A stretch of DNA of 64,000 nt from WHSW01 sp963729075 (GTDB lineage: Bacteria; Actinomycetota; Thermoleophilia; Solirubrobacterales; 70-9). Numbering within the stretch: position 1 is the first letter of the stretch; every line of letters begins with the position of its first letter. The DNA lies in assembly GCA_963729075.1 (NCBI GenBank), contig CAVSMU010000002.1, positions 47,061 to 111,060 on the forward strand, read 5' to 3'. The translations under genes and the position numbers were made by a program. A model generated the notes under the pieces. The model was not told the origin of the DNA. It worked only from the letters and a program-made list of their open reading frames with translations, and made no database searches. Of this stretch, positions 7,973-16,493 are shown in pieces.

Positions 7973-9070
7973 GTGCGGATTGGTTTGGTGACCAAGTGGT
8001 TCGCGAGTGGGCAGGCGGTCGTCGCGCGCCAGATGCGCTCCGCGCTCGACGGGCTCGGGCACGAGACGTTCGTGCTCGCGAAGCAGGGCAAGGGGCCCCG
8101 GGCGCAGCAGGAGCGCGTGGCCGATCCGGTGTGGGACCAGCCCGGTGTGACCCACGCCGACAAGGCCGACATCCCCGAGCGCGAATACCTCACCTGGGTC
8201 CGCGATCACGGCATCGAGGCGATCCTCTGTGACCAGAACGACCAGTTCGCGGAGATCACCGCGGTGAGACGCGAGGGGGTGCGCACGATCGGGCGCTTCG
8301 TCTGGGAGTCGTTCCCGCCCGAGGACGCGGTGCCCGCGAAGGAGGCGTTCGACGTCATCTACTCGGTCACCCGGGCCGAGCAGGAGCGCTACCGCGGCTT
8401 CGGGATCGACAGCCCGCTGCTCACCTGGGGCTGCCATCCGGAGCTGATAGCGATCGGCGACGAGCGGCGGGCGGCGAAGGACGATTCGCCGGACGGCGAG
8501 GTCCGCTTCTACGTGCCCGGATCGTTCATGGGCAAGCGAAAGCCCTTCCCGGAGATCGTCGAGGCGTTCGTGCGGACCACCGACCCGCGGCTGCGGCTCC
8601 TGATCCGCGGCCAGGTCGACCGCAAGGCAGGCAGGCTGGAGAAGGCGGCGGACGGTGACGAGCGGGTGATCATCGAGCTCGAGGACCGGCCAACCGACGA
8701 GCACCTGCGCCAGTTCGCAAGCTGCGACGTCTGCCTCTCGCCGTCGCGCTGGGAGGGCCTCGGCCTGCCGCTCTACGAGGCGGTTGCGTTCGGCATCCCG
8801 ACGATCACGAACGACTCGCCGCCGATGAACGAGATCGTCCTCGACGACGTCAACGGAATCTGCGTCGACTCAGTGCGTTGGGGGGAGGCCGGCTCCGGCA
8901 TCCCTGCCTTCGATCCCGACTTCGACCAGCTCACGGCGGCGATCGAGCGGCTCGCCGAGCTGGATGAGCGGGAGCGGCTCGCCGCGGGCGCGCTACGGCT
9001 GCGCGAGGGCGAGCGGAGCTGGCAGCGCACCGTCGAGGGTCTCGCCGGATTGCTCGAACGGGTCTCTTGA
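7973..9070 (+). CDS. Glycosyltransferase, GT4-like (tandem copy 1)
   Basis: A 365-residue retaining-type glycosyltransferase with two Rossmann domains. The C-terminal donor-binding segment has the GT4 E-x7-E motif (EGLGLPLYE, near residue 262) followed by ITNDSPPMNEIV. The N-terminus (IGLVTKWFASGQ) resembles the acceptor-side glycine loop. GTG at 7973 has a GGAGGA ribosome site at 7964-7969 with tight spacing. It is nearly the same length and sequence order as the next gene, so the pair is a duplication. Its place between PAPS sulfotransferases suggests that it builds the glycan they sulfate; donor and acceptor are unknown. Confidence 0.83.
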   Translation: MRIGLVTKWFASGQAVVARQMRSALDGLGHETFVLAKQGKGPRAQQERVADPVWDQPGVTHADKADIPEREYLTWVRDHGIEAILCDQNDQFAEITAVRREGVRTIGRFVWESFPPEDAVPAKEAFDVIYSVTRAEQERYRGFGIDSPLLTWGCHPELIAIGDERRAAKDDSPDGEVRFYVPGSFMGKRKPFPEIVEAFVRTTDPRLRLLIRGQVDRKAGRLEKAADGDERVIIELEDRPTDEHLRQFASCDVCLSPSRWEGLGLPLYEAVAFGIPTITNDSPPMNEIVLDDVNGICVDSVRWGEAGSGIPAFDPDFDQLTAAIERLAELDERERLAAGALRLREGERSWQRTVEGLAGLLERVS

Positions 9071-9071
9071 C

Positions 9072-10169
9072 ATGCGCCTGGGCGTCGTGAGCAAGTGGTT
9101 CAACCGCGGCCAGCCGGTGGTGGGGCGCCAGACGCGCTCGGCGCTCGAGGAGCTCGGTCACGAGACATTCGTCCTCGCCCGCCCGAAGAAGGAGCGGGGG
9201 CCCCGGCCGGGAGCGCTCGACCGCGACGACGTCTGGGATCAGCCCGGCGTCACCGAGGCCTCCGCGTACGACATTCCCGGCGCCGAGTACGAACGCTGGG
9301 TCTCGGATAACGGCATCGAGGCGATCTTCTGCGACCAGAACTATCAATTCGCCGAGCTGGCGGCGCTGCGCGCCCGTGGTGTGCGCACGATCGGGCGCTT
9401 CGTCTGGGAGCACTTCAGCGCCGACCATGTCGCCGCGGCGAGGCAGGCATACGACCTCGTCTTCTCGCTGACTCGCGCCGAGCAGGACCGCTACGCCGGG
9501 ATGGGCATCGAGTCGCCGTACGTGCGCTGGGGCTGTCATCCGGAGCTCCTGGCCGTCGCCGAGGACCGCGCACCTCGCGCCGAGCACCCGGACACCGTCA
9601 CCTACGTCTTCCCCGGCGGCTTCCTCGGTCACCGCAAGCCGGTCGAGCCGGTGCTGGAGGCGTTCATGGCGACGGCCGACCCGCGCCTGCGCCTGCTGGT
9701 CAAGGCCCAGGTCGAGCGCGCGCAGGTGCGGCCCGCCGCGGAGGCGGCCGAGCGCGATCCGCGGATCCAGCTCACGGTCGGCGATCGGCCGACGCGGGCG
9801 CACCTCCACGAAGTGGCGGCATGCGACGTGTGCGTCTCCCCGGCGCGCTGGGAGGGCCTCGGGTTGCCCCTCTACGAGGCGATCGCCTTCGGGATGCCGT
9901 CGATCACGAACGATGCGCCGCCGATGAACGAGGCGATCAGCGATGGGGTCAATGGCCTGCTCGTGGCGTCGCACCCGAACGGTACGGCGAAGTCGGGCAT
10001 TCCGGCGCTCGACCCCGACGTCGGCGCGCTGACCGCCGCGATCGAGCGCCTGGCCGATGACGCGGAGCGCGCGAGCCTGGCCGAAGGAGCCCGCGAGGTG
10101 CGCGATACCGAGCGCCGCTGGGAGGACACCGTTCGGGGGTTCGGGGAACTGCTCGACCGGGTAGCTTGA
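9072..10169 (+). CDS. Glycosyltransferase, GT4-like (tandem copy 2)
   Basis: 365 residues, a paralogue of the preceding gene: same N-terminal LGVVSKWFNRGQPVVGRQTRS block, same GRFVWEHF and WGCHPELLA motifs, and the same EGLGLPLYEAIAFG E-x7-E donor site. The ATG at 9072 lies two bases after the stop of copy 1. Its own stop overlaps an alternative TTG start of the last sulfotransferase. No membrane segment is seen, so it acts at the cytosolic side. The divergent middle region (residues 40-70) may define acceptor differences between the two copies. Confidence 0.83.
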   Translation: MRLGVVSKWFNRGQPVVGRQTRSALEELGHETFVLARPKKERGPRPGALDRDDVWDQPGVTEASAYDIPGAEYERWVSDNGIEAIFCDQNYQFAELAALRARGVRTIGRFVWEHFSADHVAAARQAYDLVFSLTRAEQDRYAGMGIESPYVRWGCHPELLAVAEDRAPRAEHPDTVTYVFPGGFLGHRKPVEPVLEAFMATADPRLRLLVKAQVERAQVRPAAEAAERDPRIQLTVGDRPTRAHLHEVAACDVCVSPARWEGLGLPLYEAIAFGMPSITNDAPPMNEAISDGVNGLLVASHPNGTAKSGIPALDPDVGALTAAIERLADDAERASLAEGAREVRDTERRWEDTVRGFGELLDRVA

Positions 10170-10177
10170 ACGCCTCC

Positions 10178-11176
10178 ATGGGCCTCCTGGACACCTTCGA
10201 CCGCTACCGCCAGCGCGCGCGCATAGTGCTCGCAGGGCGGCGCCTGCGCAGCCGCGGGCCGGTGCCGGCGCCGGCACCGTTCGTCTGCGGCGTGACCCGC
10301 TCGGGCACGACCCTCGTGCGGCTCATGCTCGACTCGCACCCCGACGTGGCGATCCCCGGCGAAACCCACTGGCTGCCGAAGCTGATCAAGGCCCAGGAGC
10401 GCCGCGCGCAGTCGGCGGACGAGCTCGCGGACCTGATCATCGATCACAAGCGGTGGGGCGACTTCCAGCTGGACGCGAACGACCTGCGCGAGCGCTTCGC
10501 CGCGCTCGACCCGGTGACCGCGGCGGACGCGATCCGCGCCTTCTACATGCTCTACGCCCAGCGCGAGGGCAAGTCACGCTACGGCGACAAGACCCCGGGC
10601 TATGTCCAGGAGATGCGCCGGATCCAGCGCGTGCTCCCGGAGGCCCGTTTCGTCCACATCATCCGCGACGGTCGCGACGTCTCGCTCTCGCACATGCGAA
10701 TGAACTGGGGGCCCGAGACCTATGCGCAGTCGGCCCGCCTGTGGCGCAACCGGATCCGCAAGGCGCGCAAGACGGCGCCCTCGATCAACCACTACATGGA
10801 GATCAAGTTCGAGGACCTGGTCGCCGACACCGAGGGCGTGCTGCGGGGGGTCTGCGACTTCATCGAGCTCGACTTCGACCCCGTGATGCTCGACTACCAC
10901 GAGCGCGCCGAGGAGCGGCTCGCGGAGAAGGCGCGCGAGCTGCCGCGCAAGAACCGCCCGCCCCAGCCGGCCGCGGCGAGGCTCGAGAGCCACCGCCTCG
11001 CCACGGAGCCGCCGCGGTCCGACCGGGTCGGAATGTGGCGGGAGCGGATGACGCCCGAGGAGGTCGCCGAGTACGAGGCTGTCGCCGGCGACATGCTGGT
11101 CCAGACCGGCTATCAGCTGGCCAGCCAAGCGGGCGAGCAGCGCGCTCGCGAGAAGGCCGCGGTCGCCCCCGGCTAA
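10178..11176 (+). CDS. PAPS-type sulfotransferase (array member 4)
   Basis: A 332-residue paralogue of members 1-3, separated from them by the two glycosyltransferases. The nucleotide loop reads GVTRSGTTLVRLML (near residue 37), with YGDKTPGYV, IIRDGRDVSLS and IKFEDLVADTE following in the usual order. In place of PPETHF it has PGETHW, so acceptor specificity may differ. ATG 10178 (MGLLDTFD) was preferred over TTG 10166, which would overlap the upstream stop. The TAA stop interlocks with the TAG of the convergent VOC gene (CTAA, 11173-11176). Confidence 0.84.
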   Translation: MGLLDTFDRYRQRARIVLAGRRLRSRGPVPAPAPFVCGVTRSGTTLVRLMLDSHPDVAIPGETHWLPKLIKAQERRAQSADELADLIIDHKRWGDFQLDANDLRERFAALDPVTAADAIRAFYMLYAQREGKSRYGDKTPGYVQEMRRIQRVLPEARFVHIIRDGRDVSLSHMRMNWGPETYAQSARLWRNRIRKARKTAPSINHYMEIKFEDLVADTEGVLRGVCDFIELDFDPVMLDYHERAEERLAEKARELPRKNRPPQPAAARLESHRLATEPPRSDRVGMWRERMTPEEVAEYEAVAGDMLVQTGYQLASQAGEQRAREKAAVAPG

Positions 11177-11559
11177 GGCCCGGTTTCGGCCGAGCGCGGT
11201 GACGCGCTCGCGCCGTCGGGCGGCTCGGCGAACGCGATCGCGTTGCCGTCCGGATCCGGGACGTTCACATGACGGACACCGTTCGAGTAGGTCTCGATCG
11301 GCTCGTGCTCGATGCGCTGGGCAGCGAGGCGCTCCAGGAGCCCGTCGAGCCCATTGACTGACAGGGTGATCCGGCCGGCGCCGGCCTCCGCCGCGTTCGG
11401 CTCGATGAAGAGCCAGGCGTGCTCGTCGATCTCCCAGAGCATCTCCTCCCCGACGCGCATATCAGGGGGTCGTCCGAAGAACCGCGTGTACCAGGAGATG
11501 CCGGTGTCGAGATCGGACACCGGGACACCGGCGAAGAGGTGGGTGATAGCGCTTTGCAT
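11173..11559 (-). CDS. VOC (glyoxalase/bleomycin-resistance fold) family protein
   Basis: 128 residues with one VOC unit pair: ITHLFAGVPVSDLDTGISWY at the start and NVPDPDGNAIAFAEPP near the end, the usual metal-site strand. Members include lyases, isomerases, dioxygenases and small-molecule binders; nothing here tells which. The ATG is preceded by a strong ribosome site AAAGGAG (minus strand), unlike most genes in this window. It is the only minus-strand gene between the sulfotransferase array and purL and is probably expressed independently. Confidence 0.8.
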   Translation of the reverse strand: MQSAITHLFAGVPVSDLDTGISWYTRFFGRPPDMRVGEEMLWEIDEHAWLFIEPNAAEAGAGRITLSVNGLDGLLERLAAQRIEHEPIETYSNGVRHVNVPDPDGNAIAFAEPPDGASASPRSAETGP

Positions 11560-11795
11560 GTGTCTCCTTTGACGTGGAATGCAGCCGGGCCCGTGACTAA
11601 CGTGCCGGCCGGGTTGGAGGGTGACGCGAACAAGCGCCTCGTGCTCACGGCGATGATCTTCGCCGTCTCGATGACGCGTAAGCCGCCGGCCGGGCCAGGT
11701 GGTGCGGGTCGCCGGCATCCTGGGTCGCGAGGGGACTGAAAGCCGACGTGCGGAGCCGCGATACTGCGGCTCGTGATCCGCTGCACCGGGACCCC

Positions 11796-14030
11796 TTGAC
11801 CGTCTCCGAGGCCAGGCACCGCGAGCTCGGGCTCACCGACGCCGAGTACGAACGGATCATCGAGCTGCTGGAGCGCGAGCCCAACGACGTGGAACTGGCG
11901 ATGTTCTCGCTGCTGTGGTCCGAGCACTGCGCCTACAAGCACTCGCGCAAGCTGCTGCGGCGCCTGCCCACCGAGGGCGAGCGGGTGCTGATGGGCCCGG
12001 GCGAGAACGCGGGCGCGGTCTCGGTCGGCGACGGCTGGGCGGTTGCGTTCAAGGTCGAGTCGCACAACCACCCGAGCGCCGTTGAGCCGTTCCAGGGCGC
12101 CGCGACCGGCGTCGGCGGGATCCTGCGCGACGTGTTCGCGCTCGGCGCGCGCCCGATCGCGGTGCTCGACTCGCTGCGCTTCGGGGAGCTCGAGTCCGAG
12201 CGGTCGCGCTACCTCTTCGACCACGTCGTCGCCGGGATCGGCCACTACGGCAACTCGATCGGCGTCCCGACCGTCGGCGGCGAGGTCTACTTCGAGGCGC
12301 CGTACGAGCACAACTGCCTCGTCAACGCGATGTGCGTCGGGCTCGCCCCAGCCGACGGGACGATTCGCTCGGCCGCAGCCGGCCCGGGGAACGCGATCGT
12401 GCTCATGGGCGCCTCCACGGGCCGCGACGGGATCGGCGGCGCCTCGGTGCTCGCCTCGGCCGAGCTCGAGCACGGCGACGAGAAGCGGCCGTCGGTGCAG
12501 ATCGGCGACCCGTTCGAGGAGGCCAAGCTGCTCGAGTGCTGCCTCGAGCTGGTGGAGCACGGCCTCCTGGTCGCCCTCCAGGACCTCGGCGCGGCCGGGC
12601 TCACCTCCTCGGCCGGCGAGATGGCCGCGAAGGGTGGCGTCGGGATCGACATCGACGTCGCACGCGTGCCGTTGCGCGAGGCCGACATGGAGCCGTTCGA
12701 GATCATGGTCTCCGAGTCGCAGGAACGGATGCTGGCCGTGGTCGAGCCCGCCCGCGTCGACGCGGTGCTCGAGCTCTGCCGGCGCTGGGAGACCGGGGCG
12801 GCGGTGATCGGCGACGTGACCGCGAGCCGTCACTTCCGGGTCCTGCGCGGCGACGAGGTCGTCGGCGACATGCCGGTCGAGGCGCTGGTCGACGGCTGTC
12901 CCCTCTACGACCTCGAACCGGCCGAGCCACGGGGGTGGATCTACCCCAACGAGGACGTGCTCGGCACGCGCGTCGCCCTGCACGCGGGACGCGGCGCCGA
13001 CCCGGGCGACCCCTCGGCGATCCTGATCGCCCTGCTCGCCTCGCCGAGTGTCGCCAGCAAGAAGTGGGCCTTCGAGCAGTACGACTCGGTGGTGCTCTCG
13101 CACACCGTGCGCCGTCCGGAGGCCGCGGACGCAGCGGTGCTCCATCTCCACGAGGCTGGGGCCTCGATCGCCGTCGCGATCGACGGCAACGGGCGCCGCG
13201 TCGCCTGCGATCCCTACGCGGGCACGATCGAGGCCGTGCTCGAGTGCGCGCAGAACCTGGCCTGCTCGGGCGCCGAGCCGCTCGGGCTGACCAATTGCCT
13301 GAACTTCGGCAACCCCGAGAAGCCCGCGGTCGCCTGGCAGCTCGACCGCTCGACCCAGGGCCTGGCAGACGCCTGCGCGGCGCTCGGAATCCCGGTCGTC
13401 GGCGGCAACGTCTCGCTGTACAACGAGACCGAGGACGGCCCGATCTACCCCACGCCCGTGGTCGGCATGGTCGGTGAGCTCCCCGACCCGGCGAACGCCG
13501 GCGGCGTCGCGCTCGGTGACGGGGACGCGATCGCCGTCTGCGGGCCGTTCTCACCCTCGCTCGCCGGCTCGGAGCTGGCCAAGCTCCGCGGCGAGCTCGG
13601 TCCCGGCCTCCCGTCGCTGCCGGTCGGGGACGTGGCCTCGGCGATCGCCCTCGTGCGCGACGCGGTCCGCTCCGGCGCGGTGACCGCCGCCCACGACGTC
13701 AGCGATGGCGGGGTCGCCTGCGCGCTGGCCGAGGCCGCCATCGCCGGCGGCGTCGGGCTCGAGGCGGACCTCGATCCGCTGGTCGAGCTGCGCGGCTGCT
13801 CGGGCGAGAGCTGTCTGTTCGGCGAGGGGCCCGGAGGGTTCGTCCTCGCCGGGCACAGGGCGGAGCTCGAAGCGCTCGCCGGGGCGGTCGACCTGCTCGT
13901 GGTCGGCACCGCGGGCGGGGACCGGATCGCGATCTCCGCCGCCGAGGCGACGATCGACGTCCTGCTCGCGGACGCCGCGCGCGCATGGCACTCGCTCGGC
14001 GAGCGGATGGAGGCCGCCGCGGTGCCATAG
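11796..14030 (+). CDS. purL: FGAM synthase subunit PurL (small form)
   Basis: ATP-dependent synthase subunit converting FGAR to FGAM with ammonia from PurQ and PurS as adaptor. About 744 residues from TTG 11796, matching the bacterial small PurL. It shows LWSEHCAYKHSRKLL, KVESHNHPSAVEPFQGAATGVGG (partly, near residue 85) and GMVGELPDP typical of the duplicated PurM-like fold. A GTG at 11748 would add 16 residues without homology. It sits 7 kb from purS-purQ although the three subunits work as one complex, because the sulfotransferase/glycosyltransferase array lies between. Confidence 0.94.
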   Translation: MTVSEARHRELGLTDAEYERIIELLEREPNDVELAMFSLLWSEHCAYKHSRKLLRRLPTEGERVLMGPGENAGAVSVGDGWAVAFKVESHNHPSAVEPFQGAATGVGGILRDVFALGARPIAVLDSLRFGELESERSRYLFDHVVAGIGHYGNSIGVPTVGGEVYFEAPYEHNCLVNAMCVGLAPADGTIRSAAAGPGNAIVLMGASTGRDGIGGASVLASAELEHGDEKRPSVQIGDPFEEAKLLECCLELVEHGLLVALQDLGAAGLTSSAGEMAAKGGVGIDIDVARVPLREADMEPFEIMVSESQERMLAVVEPARVDAVLELCRRWETGAAVIGDVTASRHFRVLRGDEVVGDMPVEALVDGCPLYDLEPAEPRGWIYPNEDVLGTRVALHAGRGADPGDPSAILIALLASPSVASKKWAFEQYDSVVLSHTVRRPEAADAAVLHLHEAGASIAVAIDGNGRRVACDPYAGTIEAVLECAQNLACSGAEPLGLTNCLNFGNPEKPAVAWQLDRSTQGLADACAALGIPVVGGNVSLYNETEDGPIYPTPVVGMVGELPDPANAGGVALGDGDAIAVCGPFSPSLAGSELAKLRGELGPGLPSLPVGDVASAIALVRDAVRSGAVTAAHDVSDGGVACALAEAAIAGGVGLEADLDPLVELRGCSGESCLFGEGPGGFVLAGHRAELEALAGAVDLLVVGTAGGDRIAISAAEATIDVLLADAARAWHSLGERMEAAAVP

Positions 14031-14108
14031 CGCGGTTCCGTGCACGACGGCTCTCACCCGCGAGGGCCGGGCGCGTCGTTTGAGTCCCTCGCGTGTTGAG
14101 ATTGGAAC

Positions 14109-15290
14109 ATGAGCAAGCCTGGACACATCGCCGGGCGGGTGGCGCTCGCCGTTTCGGCGCTCGCCGCACTGCTCGCGGCGCTGCCGCCCGCAACGGCCTC
14201 GGCCGGACCGGCTACCGCTTCCCGGCTGGCCACCACCGGGAACGACTCGGAGATCGTGAAGGCGGTTCCCATCGCAACCCAGCCGCATGTGAACGAGCGC
14301 GTCGCGATGTCCGTGGGCCCCGATCAGCTGGGCCAGATCGGGAGCGGGGATCGCCTGTGGGCAAGCGGTGAGGTCCAGGTCTCCACCACTTGCGTAGTGC
14401 CGGGTCCGCGCTGCATCGGACGTCGCTACGACTTCAATCCGTGGATCACCGCGCGGCTCGTGCTCGCGGCCGAGCCGAGCCCGACCGCGGCCGGGATCTC
14501 ACTGTCGCAGGAGGTAACGGCCCACTGCAAGCAACGGCGCCCGAACCGAAACCACCACTGCACCCTCTCCCTGCCGAACCTCGAGACCCCCATCGTCGAC
14601 GCCGCGGCGCTCCCCTGTCCGGCGAACGCCTGCTACGTCAACCTGGTCGTCGGCGCGTGGGCGAAGAAGGCGAAGCGCGGTAACCGGGTGGTGCTCGGGG
14701 GCGACCTCCCGGATGGCGGGGTCGTTCAGGACAAGGGGCGACTCAACGTCGTCGTCGACCCGTCCGCGGCGGCGCCGCCGACCGAATCGACGTCGACGGC
14801 CCCCGTCAACGCCTCGGTGCCGGTGACCGAGACCCAGAAGGAGACTCGCCGCGTCATCCACTCGGTGGAGATCGCCGAGGCGAAGCGGGGCGATGTGCTG
14901 GCTTTCGATACCTCGTTCTTGGCCAGCATCGAGCATCTGGCGTTCAATACGTTCATCGGCACTCGCGTCATCGTCGCCACCAGCCCGACCGCCACCAGAT
15001 CGTCCGGCCTTGCCAAGCAGGTCGCACTGCTCGGCGGCGAGGCCACCGAGGGCAACGGGTTCAACTGCACGCAGGGCAGCAGTGGCTACCCGTCGCCGTG
15101 CACGGTCATAAAGGCGGGTGCCACCCAGATCGTCAGCGATGCCGTCGACAACCGTGGCCGGCCCGTTCCGCTCTACGTCAACGTCGTCTCGGCAGCGGCG
15201 CCGAAGCTGTCGGTGGACGTTACGCCCGCGGACGTCTTCAACGTGAGCCCGTTGACCGGCCTCAGGGTCCTGCGGTTCCCGTCCGGCTAG
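14109..15290 (+). CDS. Secreted cysteine-rich protein of unknown function (copy 1)
   Basis: 393 residues. A signal peptide is clear: basic start, hydrophobic residues 9-27, then Ala-rich cleavage near ATASAG (about 33). The mature part has exactly eight Cys in four close pairs: C95/C102, C140/C151, C170/C175, C320/C331. The spacing (x6, x10, x4, x10) is identical in the next gene, suggesting four disulfides in an extracellular beta-rich protein. Repeated blocks include RPNRNHHC, LPCPANACYVNLVV and TEGNGFNC. I do not recognise the family. No membrane anchor or sortase signal is seen at the C-terminus. Confidence 0.8.
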   Translation: MSKPGHIAGRVALAVSALAALLAALPPATASAGPATASRLATTGNDSEIVKAVPIATQPHVNERVAMSVGPDQLGQIGSGDRLWASGEVQVSTTCVVPGPRCIGRRYDFNPWITARLVLAAEPSPTAAGISLSQEVTAHCKQRRPNRNHHCTLSLPNLETPIVDAAALPCPANACYVNLVVGAWAKKAKRGNRVVLGGDLPDGGVVQDKGRLNVVVDPSAAAPPTESTSTAPVNASVPVTETQKETRRVIHSVEIAEAKRGDVLAFDTSFLASIEHLAFNTFIGTRVIVATSPTATRSSGLAKQVALLGGEATEGNGFNCTQGSSGYPSPCTVIKAGATQIVSDAVDNRGRPVPLYVNVVSAAAPKLSVDVTPADVFNVSPLTGLRVLRFPSG

Positions 15291-15299
15291 CGCACCGTC

Positions 15300-16493
15300 G
15301 TGGCGAGTCGGGCTAGGCTGACGCGGCAGGGGCTCCTCGCGGCCGGGGTCGCATCGTGTGCGGTTGCATCCGCATCCCTGCTGCAGCCCGAGCAGCCGCT
15401 GGCCAGCCGCGGTGAGCCTGCGCAGACGGTCTTCGCCAAGACGACGGGCGGCGGCTCGGAGCGGATCGATGTGCTGCCCATATCGCGGAGACCCGAGCAG
15501 GAGCCACGGGTCGTGATGTCACTGGGGCCCTCGGACCTTCCGGCGCTGGAGCCCGGGGACATGCTCGAGGCGCTGGCCGAGGTGCAGGTCACGACGACGT
15601 GCGTGGATCGCACCGAGCGCTGCATCGGCCGGCCCTATTCGTTCAGCCCGTACGCCTCCGCGAAGCTGGTCGTTGCGGCGGGCAAGGGCGTCACCGGGGG
15701 CCGTGGTGCCGTGAGCCTCGCCCGACCCAAGTCGGTCCATTGCGGTCAGCGGCGGCCGCACCGCAACCACCATTGCGTTCTGACGTTCGAGCATGCCCGC
15801 AAGCGGGTTGTCAACCCGACGACGCTTCCGTGCCCGGCGGACGGCTGCTTCGTGAATCTCGTCGTCTCCGCCTACAACCCCGAGGCCGTGCCTGGAAACG
15901 TCATGGTCATCGGCGCCGACCGACCCGACGGCTCCATCCTGCAGGACAAGGGCCGACTGAGCGTCGTGCTGAGCAAGCAGGACTCGGCGGCACCGCAGCA
16001 TCAGCGCACCTCGCGCCGCGTTCACGGCCGGGTGCCGGTCACGCGCGGTGACGACTGGACGTCGGTCTACTCGGTCAAGTTCTCCAACCTCCGCCGGGGC
16101 GACATCCTGGTCGCCGTCGCCAAGCAGCGAACGAGCATCTCGCCGGTGCCATACAACGTGTTCGTCGGCACTCGGATCATCCTGGCCGGTCGGCGCGACG
16201 CGGCCCGCGCGAACCGCCTGAGCGGGCGTGTGAGCTCGCTCAGCGGTCAATTCACCGAGGGCAACGGCTTCAACTGCACCCACGGACGGAGCGCCTACCG
16301 AACGCCGTGTATCTCGCGCAAGGCCGGCCTGATCGAGATCCGCCGGCCCCCTAGGCGGCGCGGTCGTCCCGTGCCCATGTTCGTGAACGTCGTCAGCCAC
16401 CTGCGGCCGAAGCTCGCGGCGCCCGGGGCGGGCGACTACGCCCGCGTGCTGTCCCGCGGCGCGCTCGAGGTGAGGAGGTACAGGACCGGCTAG
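15300..16493 (+). CDS. Secreted cysteine-rich protein of unknown function (copy 2)
   Basis: 397 residues, a paralogue of the preceding gene, nine bases downstream. The signal sequence occupies about residues 1-30; VASC at residue 20 resembles a lipobox, so this copy might be a lipoprotein whereas copy 1 is not. The eight mature Cys keep the x6, x10, x4, x10 pairing (first pairs C101/C108, C148/C159, C178/C183). Shared blocks are RPHRNHHC, LPCPADGCFVNLVV and TEGNGFNC. The start is a GTG with no clear ribosome site. The stop interlocks with the convergent carotenoid-oxygenase gene (CTAG). Function unknown. Confidence 0.78.
   Translation: MASRARLTRQGLLAAGVASCAVASASLLQPEQPLASRGEPAQTVFAKTTGGGSERIDVLPISRRPEQEPRVVMSLGPSDLPALEPGDMLEALAEVQVTTTCVDRTERCIGRPYSFSPYASAKLVVAAGKGVTGGRGAVSLARPKSVHCGQRRPHRNHHCVLTFEHARKRVVNPTTLPCPADGCFVNLVVSAYNPEAVPGNVMVIGADRPDGSILQDKGRLSVVLSKQDSAAPQHQRTSRRVHGRVPVTRGDDWTSVYSVKFSNLRRGDILVAVAKQRTSISPVPYNVFVGTRIILAGRRDAARANRLSGRVSSLSGQFTEGNGFNCTHGRSAYRTPCISRKAGLIEIRRPPRRRGRPVPMFVNVVSHLRPKLAAPGAGDYARVLSRGALEVRRYRTG

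Noticed and set aside
2978..11176. Horizontal transfer of the sulfotransferase array as a genomic island
   Set aside because: No integrase, IS, attachment repeats or composition shift is visible; the array is tightly coupled to purQ.
11265..13151. 628-codon minus-strand frame opposite purL
   Set aside because: It covers the intact purL and the VOC gene in the wrong frame and has no recognisable motif.
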